This document shows positions 29,785-34,717 of a stretch of 34,717 bases of DNA, in pieces. The notes under the pieces are model-generated. The model was given only the letters and a program-made list of their open reading frames with translations, was not told the origin of the DNA and did not search any database. Position 1 is the first letter of the stretch, and every line of letters begins with the position of its first letter. A program made the position numbers and the translations under genes. The DNA lies in the NCBI RefSeq assembly GCF_014837105.1, contig NZ_JACSPO010000017.1:1-34717 (forward strand). The letters are read 5' to 3'. Source of the DNA: Oceanitalea stevensii (GTDB lineage: Bacteria; Actinomycetota; Actinomycetes; Actinomycetales; Actinomycetaceae).

Positions 29785-32362
29785 GGAGCACCGCCCCGAC
29801 CCGCTCAGCGGCGAGCGTGACGATCCGCTCGCGCACCGCGGCGGTCTCCTCCGCCGTCAGCGTCCGGTCCGCGGCGCGCAGCCGCAGCGCGAACGCCAGC
29901 GACTTCTTCCCCTCGCCGAGCTGCTCGCCGGTGTAGACGTCGAAGAGGCGCACCTCCTCACCGAGCTCGGCGGCGCCCTCGCGGACGACGGCGAGGACCT
30001 CGGCCGCGGGCACCGCGTCGTCGACGACGAGCGCGATGTCCTCCTTGCCCGGCGGGTAGGTGGACACGGGCGTCGGCTGGACCGGCTGGTCCCCCGCGGC
30101 GGCGGTCAGCGCGTCGAGGTCGACCTCGAAGGCGACGGCACCGGGGGGCAGGTCGAAGGCGGCGACGACGCGCGGGTGCAGCTGGCCGGCGTACCCGACC
30201 ACCCGCCCGCCGGCCGACACCGCGGCGCACTGGCCGGGGTGCCAGGGGGCACGCTCGGCGGCCGCCAGCTCGACGCTCACGCCCACCGCGCCGGCCACCG
30301 CGTGGACGGCGTCGACAGCGTCGGCCCAGTCGGCGCTGCGGCCGGGGCCGCGCGCTCCGTCGGGGACGACCTTGCCGGTGAGGACGCCGGCGACGTGCCG
30401 CGGCTGGTGCGGGACCGCGGCGTGCAGGGCGACGATCTCCTCGTCGGAGGGACGGCCGTCCACGCCCGGCGAGGACGCCGCGCCCACCCCGGCGGGGCGG
30501 GTGACGAGCCCGAGCTCGAAGACCCGGGTGTCCTCCAGGCCGCGGCTGACGTTGCGGCGCGCGGTGTCGAGGAGCGAGTCGAGCAGGGAGGTCCGCATCG
30601 CCGGCGCGTCCTCGGCCATCGGGTTGGCCAGGCGCAGGGTGAGGCGGCGCTCGTCGTCCGCGGGCAGCTGCTGACGCTCGTGGGTGTCCCCGATGAACGG
30701 GTAGGACAGCACCTCGACGAGGCCGAAGTCGGCCAGGGCACGCGCCACGTCGCGGCGGTGGCGCTGACCCGGCGTGAGCCCGCGGCCGGCGGGCGCGGCC
30801 GGGAGGATCGAGGGGATCGCGTCGTAGCCGGCGAGGCGCGCGACCTCCTCGACGAGGTGGGCCGGGCCCACGAGGTCCGGGCGCCAGCTCGGCGGGGTCA
30901 CGGTGACGACGCCGTCGGCGTCGGCCTCGCTCACCGTCGCGCCGATCGTGGTGAGGAGCTCGACGACCTGCTCGGCCGGGTAGTCGACGCCGGTGAGCCG
31001 GCGCGGCTCGTCCAGCCGGAGCCGGACCGGGGCGGGACGGGACGTCGTGTCGAGGTCGCTGACGGCCGGGTCGGCGGTGCCGCCGCCGTGCTCGACGAGG
31101 AGGTCGACGGCACGCTGCGCGGCCACGGCCTGCAGCTGCGGGTCGACGCCGCGCTCGAAGCGCTTGGCGGCCTCGCTGGGCAGCTTGTGCCGGCGCGCCG
31201 TGCGCGCGACGGACACCGGGTCGAAGTGCGCGGCCTCGATGAGGACGTCGGTGGTGCCGGGACCGACCTCGGTCTCCGCCCCGCCCATGACGCCGGCGAG
31301 GCCGAGGACGCGGCTGCCGCGTGCGCCGTCGGGCGAGTCTGTGATGAGGAGGTCCTCGGGGTGCAGGGTGCGGCGCACGTCGTCGAGGGTGGTGAGCTCC
31401 TCCCCCGCCGCGGCGCGACGCACGACGACCGGCGCGCTCACGGCGGCGAGGTCGTAGGCGTGCAGCGGCTGGCCGAGGTCGAGCATGACGTAGTTGGTGA
31501 CGTCCACGGCCAGGGAGATCGGGCGCATGCCCGCCTGGACGAGCCGCTCGGTGAGCCACGACGGCGAGGGCGCGGACGGGTCGATGCCGCGGACGATGCG
31601 GGTGACGAAGCGGTCGCAGCCGACGTTGCCGCCCACGGGTGCGGCGTCGTCGACCTCGACGGCGAAGCCGTCCTCGGTGGCGGCCGGCGGCGGGCCGGCG
31701 GGGAGGTTCTCCGGCAGGCCGGGGTCGGTGAAGGCGGCCCCGGTCGCGTGGGAGTACTCGCGGGCGACGCCGCGCATGGCGAAGCAGTAGCCGCGGTCGG
31801 GCGTCACGTTGATCTCGAGGATCTCCGCACCCAGGCCGAGCAGCGCGATCGCGTCGGCGCCGGGCCGCGGCGTCGGGACGTCGGGGAGGAACTCGCTCAG
31901 CACGATGATGCCGCTGTGGTCCTCACCGAGGCCGAGCTCGCGGGCCGAGCAGATCATGCCGTCGGAGGTGTGCCCGTAGGTCTTGCGGGCGGCGATGTGG
32001 AAGTCGCCGGGCAGCGTGGTGCCGGGCAGGGCGACGACGACGTCGTCACCGACGGAGAAGTTGTGGGCGCCGCAGACGATGCCGCGGGAGGGCACGTCCG
32101 CGGGCTCCTTCCCCTCGCCGGGGGCGTCGTTGTGCTCGGGGCCGACGTCGACGCGGCAGTAGTTGATCGCCTTGCCGTTCTTGTGCTCCTCGGTCTCGAG
32201 CGACAGGACGCGACCGACGACGAGCGGGCCGGTGACGGCGGGCGGGATGACCGCCTCCTCCTCCAGGCCCACGCGCACGAGGTCCGCGGCGAGGTCGGCG
32301 GCGGTGGTGCCCTCGGGCACGGCGACGTGCTCGGCGAGCCAGGTCAGCGGGACGTAGGGCAT
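29777..32362 (-). CDS. pheT: Phenylalanyl-tRNA synthetase beta subunit
   Basis: An 861-codon-range PheT (about 860 residues, stop excluded) that pairs with PheS to charge tRNA-Phe. N-terminal MPYVPLTWLAEHVAVPEGTT, tRNA-binding domain (VVGRVLSLETEEHKNGKAIN; GIVCGAHNFSVGDDVVVALP), the B3/B4 editing domain (ITDSPDGARGSRVLGLAGVM), B5 domain (RRLTGVDYPAEQVVELLTTI) and a C-terminal ferredoxin-like anticodon-binding domain (YPPGKEDIALVVDDAVPAAE). ATG at 32362, one base after the pheS stop. Standard length and order. Confidence 0.97.
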   Translation of the reverse strand: MPYVPLTWLAEHVAVPEGTTAADLAADLVRVGLEEEAVIPPAVTGPLVVGRVLSLETEEHKNGKAINYCRVDVGPEHNDAPGEGKEPADVPSRGIVCGAHNFSVGDDVVVALPGTTLPGDFHIAARKTYGHTSDGMICSARELGLGEDHSGIIVLSEFLPDVPTPRPGADAIALLGLGAEILEINVTPDRGYCFAMRGVAREYSHATGAAFTDPGLPENLPAGPPPAATEDGFAVEVDDAAPVGGNVGCDRFVTRIVRGIDPSAPSPSWLTERLVQAGMRPISLAVDVTNYVMLDLGQPLHAYDLAAVSAPVVVRRAAAGEELTTLDDVRRTLHPEDLLITDSPDGARGSRVLGLAGVMGGAETEVGPGTTDVLIEAAHFDPVSVARTARRHKLPSEAAKRFERGVDPQLQAVAAQRAVDLLVEHGGGTADPAVSDLDTTSRPAPVRLRLDEPRRLTGVDYPAEQVVELLTTIGATVSEADADGVVTVTPPSWRPDLVGPAHLVEEVARLAGYDAIPSILPAAPAGRGLTPGQRHRRDVARALADFGLVEVLSYPFIGDTHERQQLPADDERRLTLRLANPMAEDAPAMRTSLLDSLLDTARRNVSRGLEDTRVFELGLVTRPAGVGAASSPGVDGRPSDEEIVALHAAVPHQPRHVAGVLTGKVVPDGARGPGRSADWADAVDAVHAVAGAVGVSVELAAAERAPWHPGQCAAVSAGGRVVGYAGQLHPRVVAAFDLPPGAVAFEVDLDALTAAAGDQPVQPTPVSTYPPGKEDIALVVDDAVPAAEVLAVVREGAAELGEEVRLFDVYTGEQLGEGKKSLAFALRLRAADRTLTAEETAAVRERIVTLAAERVGAVLRG

Positions 32363-32363
32363 G

Positions 32364-33431
32364 TCAGTTCCCCTTTCCGGTGGTGCCGAACTGGAGGGAG
32401 AAGCGCATGTCACCCTCGACGATGTCGTGCATGTCGGCGATGCCGTGGCGCAGCATGAGCGCGCGCTCGGTGCCCACGCCGAAGGCGAAGCCGGTGTAGA
32501 CGTCCGGGTCGATGCCCGCGGCGATGAGCACCTGCGGGTTGACCATCCCGCAGCCGCCCCACTCGATCCAGCCGGGGCCGCCCTTCTTCTGGGGGAACCA
32601 CAGGTCCATCTCGGCGCTGGGCTCGGTGAAGGGGAAGAAGCTGGGGCGCAGGCGCGTGCGCGCCTCGGGACCGAACATCGCGCGGGCGAAGTGGTCCAGG
32701 GTGCCCTTGAGGTGCGCCATGGTCAGGCCCTTGTCCACGGCCAGGCCCTCGACCTGGTGGAAGACCGGGGTGTGCGTGGCGTCCAGGGCGTCGTTGCGGA
32801 ACACCTTGCCCGGGCACGCGATGTAGATGGGCAGCTCGCGGCTGAGCATGGTGCGCGCCTGGACCGGGGAGGTGTGGGTGCGCAGCACGAGGCCGGGGGT
32901 GTCCTGCTCGGCGGTGCCCTGGACGTAGAAGGTGTCGGCCATCTGCCGGGCCGGGTGGTCCGGGCCGTGGTTGAGGGCGTCGAAGTTCAGCCACTCGTGC
33001 TCGACCTCGGGGCCCTCGGCGATGTCCCAGCCCATGGAGACGAAGAAGTCGCGGATCTCCTCCTGGAGGGTCTCCAGGGGGTGGCGGGCCCCGCGGGGGC
33101 GGCGCTCGACCGGGAGGGTGACGTCGACGCGCTCCTCGCGCAGCCGGCGCTCCTCCTCCACGACCTCGAGCTCGGCCTGGCGGGCGGCGATCGCCTTCTG
33201 CAGGCGGCCACGGGCCTGGCCGAGGAGCTTGCCGGCGGTGGCCTTGTCCTTGGCCTCCAGCCGACCGATCTCGCGGTTGGCGAGGGTGAGGGCGGCGTGG
33301 TCACCGGTGTGGGCCAGGCGCGCGGCCTTGAGCTCCTCCAGCGTGGTCGCGGCCGCGACGGCGGCCAGCGCCTCCTCGACGGCTGCTGCGACGCCGTCGG
33401 CGTCGAGCGGGGACAGGGGTGGGGTGGTCAT
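32364..33431 (-). CDS. pheS: Phenylalanyl-tRNA synthetase alpha subunit
   Basis: A 355-residue class II synthetase subunit. N-terminal coiled coil (about 1-90), then motif 1 region [20 protein letters not shown], motif 2 [13 protein letters not shown] followed by [20 protein letters not shown], and motif 3 [20 protein letters not shown] at the C-terminus. It holds the active site for Phe activation; PheT follows after one base. ATG at 33431 is preceded by GGAAGG. Standard length. Confidence 0.97.
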   Translation of the reverse strand: MTTPPLSPLDADGVAAAVEEALAAVAAATTLEELKAARLAHTGDHAALTLANREIGRLEAKDKATAGKLLGQARGRLQKAIAARQAELEVVEEERRLREERVDVTLPVERRPRGARHPLETLQEEIRDFFVSMGWDIAEGPEVEHEWLNFDALNHGPDHPARQMADTFYVQGTAEQDTPGLVLRTHTSPVQARTMLSRELPIYIACPGKVFRNDALDATHTPVFHQVEGLAVDKGLTMAHLKGTLDHFARAMFGPEARTRLRPSFFPFTEPSAEMDLWFPQKKGGPGWIEWGGCGMVNPQVLIAAGIDPDVYTGFAFGVGTERALMLRHGIADMHDIVEGDMRFSLQFGTTGKGN

Positions 33432-33711
33432 GCGAACCTTCCGAGCGTCGTCGTGCCTGTCGGCATCCAGGACAGGACTGTAGTCGTCGTGCCCGCTCGG
33501 GCTGCGCGCGCGTCAGCGCAGGACCCGAACGGGCCCACTAAATCGACGATCGCCGCGCATGGTGACCATCCTTCCACACCGCCCGTTCCCCGCGGGAGCC
33601 CCTTCCCCCACCCGCCGACAGCCGCCCCCATGCGCCGACAGCTGGATTCCTCCGCCCGCACACCAACGCCTCCCCATGCGCCGACAGCCGGATTCTCCGC
33701 GGACAACCGCG
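33432..33711. other. Gene-free region upstream of pheS
   Basis: 280 bases between thpR and pheS. On the minus strand TACAGT (33482-33477) is a possible -10 box about 45 bases before the pheS ATG. Several GC-rich hairpins are possible around 33490-33540 (for example GCCCGAGCGGGC), which could attenuate pheST, but I see no Phe-rich leader and no T-box motif. The distal part holds the repeat copies listed separately. Confidence 0.4.
33614..33700 (+). repeat. Three copies of a GCCGACAGC-type repeat
   Basis: GCCGACAGCCG at 33614, GCCGACAGCTGGATTCCTCC at 33634 and GCCGACAGCCGGATTCTCC at 33680; the last two are preceded by CCCCATGC. They match the core of the 51-bp repeats at 34571-34714 but lie in the opposite orientation, with thpR between the two groups. 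Confidence 0.8.
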
Positions 33712-34347
33712 CTATCGGCCGAGCGGCAGCGTGGCCACGACCTCGTGGTGCGGCCCACCACCGCGACCAGCTCCGAGGTGGGACTGGACGAGCTCGATCT
33801 CCCCCGCCTCCCATTCCGGGCCCCGGTAGAGGGACAGCGCGTGGGCGAGCGCGGGCAGGTCGACCGACGGCGCACGCGGTACCTCGCCCCGCCGCGACCG
33901 TCGTCGCCGGTCCGCCTCCTCCCGGTGCTGGCGGGCACTGAGCCGGGCCACCGTGAGGTGGGCGCGGTGGCGGTCCCGCGGCTCGAGGTGCGACACGCCC
34001 TCGGCGGCGGCGCCGCAGTCGGCCATGAGCCGGACGAGCGCGGCGTCGTCGTCGAGCGCGCGCACCCCCACCCACAGCGTCGCGCGGGAGAAGATGCCCG
34101 CGCCGGCGAGCTGGAGCCGCAGCGGCTCGTACTCACCCCCGACGGCGGTGAGCGCGCCCGCGAGGTCCTCCAGCGCGCCGTCGGGAACCTCGCCGTAGAA
34201 GGCGAGCGTCACGTGCCGCTGCTCGGGCGCCACCCACCGCAGGGGCGGCGGACCGGCACCCAGCCACGGCGGTGAGACGGTCTGCAGCGTCTGCTCGAGG
34301 TGGTCGAGGACGTCGAGCGGCGGGCGCAGCGCGGCGAAGAGGCGCAT
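33712..34347 (-). CDS. thpR: RNA 2',3'-cyclic phosphodiesterase (2'-5' RNA ligase family)
   Basis: A 211-residue 2H phosphoesterase. The two catalytic HxTx motifs are clear: HVTL in EQRHVTLAFYGEVPDG (about residue 45) and HLTV in RHRAHLTVARLSARQ (about residue 131). Family members hydrolyse 2',3'-cyclic phosphates and can ligate 2'-5' RNA ends. The N-terminal MRLFAALRPP is typical. An Arg-rich insertion follows the second motif (EEADRRRRSRRGE). ATG at 34347. It lies between the SpoU methyltransferase and pheS, 36 bases after the former's stop. Confidence 0.92.
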   Translation of the reverse strand: MRLFAALRPPLDVLDHLEQTLQTVSPPWLGAGPPPLRWVAPEQRHVTLAFYGEVPDGALEDLAGALTAVGGEYEPLRLQLAGAGIFSRATLWVGVRALDDDAALVRLMADCGAAAEGVSHLEPRDRHRAHLTVARLSARQHREEADRRRRSRRGEVPRAPSVDLPALAHALSLYRGPEWEAGEIELVQSHLGAGRGGGPHHEVVATLPLGR

Positions 34348-34383
34348 CTCGGCATCGTGCCACGGGCGCCCGGGCGGGGCGCC

Positions 34384-34717
34384 TCAGCGGCGCTGGGCGC
34401 GGGCGGAGGCGTAGAGGCAGAGGGTCGCCGCCGTGGCGACGTTGAGCGACTCGGCCAGGCCGTGGATCGGCACCCCGACGACGGCGTCGGCCAGCTCCCG
34501 CTCCTCGGGACGTAGCCCGTGGGCCTCGTTACCGAAGAGCCAGGCCGTCGGGCGGCGCAGGTCGGGCATGGCCGGGACCCCCGTGGCTGGAGAAATCCGG
34601 CTGTCGGCGGCAAGAGCGGGGTCCGGGACCCCCGTGGCTGGAGAAATCCGGCTGTCGGCGGGCAGAGAGGGGGCCGGGACTCCCGTGGGCGGAGGAATCC
34701 GGCTGTCGGCGGGGAGG
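34384..34717 (-). CDS. SpoU/TrmH RNA methyltransferase, C-terminal part (runs off the window)
   Basis: The frame is open to the right edge, so the N-terminus is missing. The C-terminus has the knotted SPOUT signature: RPTAWLFGNEAHGLRPEE (motif 2) and VGVPIHGLAESLNVATAATL (motif 3), with the SAM-binding and catalytic residues. It methylates rRNA or tRNA ribose; which one cannot be told. Upstream in the same frame are three 17-residue repeats (ADSRISPATGVP followed by a variable five). They sit just before motif 2, in a loop that is normally short. The ATG at 34569 would begin inside the domain and is unlikely to be the start. Confidence 0.8.
   Translation of the reverse strand, partial: LPADSRIPPPTGVPAPSLPADSRISPATGVPDPALAADSRISPATGVPAMPDLRRPTAWLFGNEAHGLRPEERELADAVVGVPIHGLAESLNVATAATLCLYASARAQRR
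34571..34714 (-). repeat. 51-bp tandem repeat, three copies, in frame within the RNA methyltransferase
   Basis: The CTGTCGGC core occurs at 34601, 34652 and 34703, an exact 51-base period. Each unit has the form (plus strand) GGGACCCCCGTGGCTGGAGA then AATCCGGCTGTCGGCGG with a variable end; the third is more diverged (GGGCGGAGGAATCC). Because 51 is a multiple of three, each copy adds 17 residues without breaking the frame. The array may continue beyond the window. Confidence 0.9.

Noticed and set aside
29342..32458. Long open frame on the plus strand opposite pheT and the SDR gene
   Set aside because: It is low-complexity, Arg/Ala/Gly-rich, without motifs or ribosome binding site; it is an effect of the high GC at codon position three of the real genes on the other strand. 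The same holds for the frames opposite nirB and the nitrate reductase genes.
33513..33569. Short open frame (18 residues) upstream of pheS that could be an attenuator leader peptide
   Set aside because: It contains a single Phe, no Phe run, and I see no clear pair of competing terminator and antiterminator hairpins.

Overview
The window comes from a high-GC actinobacterium. The core genes, their order and their codon use suggest a Micrococcales-type organism; genus and species cannot be read from the sequence. It has two very different halves. Positions 1 to about 12,740 are an accessory region of visibly lower GC, full of remnants of mobile DNA. Positions 12,740 to 34,717 are very GC-rich chromosomal backbone. 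Almost every gene is on the minus strand, so the description below often runs from high to low coordinates.

Accessory region. From 6355 down to 128 there is a tightly coupled operon: a 65-residue excisionase-like HTH protein, a ParB-like protein (501 aa), a D12-class DNA adenine methyltransferase (306 aa), a second, different ParB-like protein (355 aa), and two nuclease-like proteins (354 and 473 aa). The last five overlap one another by 1 to 11 bases. I do not recognise this set as a named system; it is the best candidate here for an undescribed defence or DNA-modification module. Next to it (6516-7114) are a small membrane protein gene, a 49-residue gene and a three-half-site operator, which look like ICE or plasmid backbone. 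Positions 7179-9239 hold the C-terminal end of a MobF/TrwC-like relaxase, broken by two frameshifts and by an IS110-family insertion. The 250-base upstream end of that IS contains sequences that match both ends of the element in the order expected of a bridge RNA. A 534-residue coiled-coil protein of unknown function (9241-10845), a broken LysR regulator and a degenerate IS3-family element complete the region.

Backbone, nitrate assimilation (24,567 down to 12,739). narK, the nitrate reductase catalytic subunit, a flavoprotein with BFD-type iron-sulfur motifs, nirB, nirD, then three sirohaem genes: a two-domain CysG-like protein lacking the usual chelatase module, a HemD with a C-terminal winged helix, and a CbiX-type chelatase. 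The set imports nitrate, reduces it to ammonium and makes the sirohaem that NirB needs. A hairpin terminator follows cbiX directly. The regions upstream of narK and nirB share one promoter-like module, so the cluster probably has two co-regulated transcription starts.

Backbone, remainder. A flavodoxin-like protein, an HTH_42/AlkZ-type protein, a NarL-type two-component pair (response regulator and sensor kinase), a divergent small membrane coiled-coil protein whose upstream region carries a perfect 22-bp palindrome, a strong terminator, a short-chain dehydrogenase, pheT and pheS, a 2',3'-cyclic phosphodiesterase (ThpR), and the C-terminal part of a SpoU/TrmH RNA methyltransferase that runs off the right edge. 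The methyltransferase reading frame contains three 51-bp tandem repeats; related repeat copies lie in opposite orientation between thpR and pheS.
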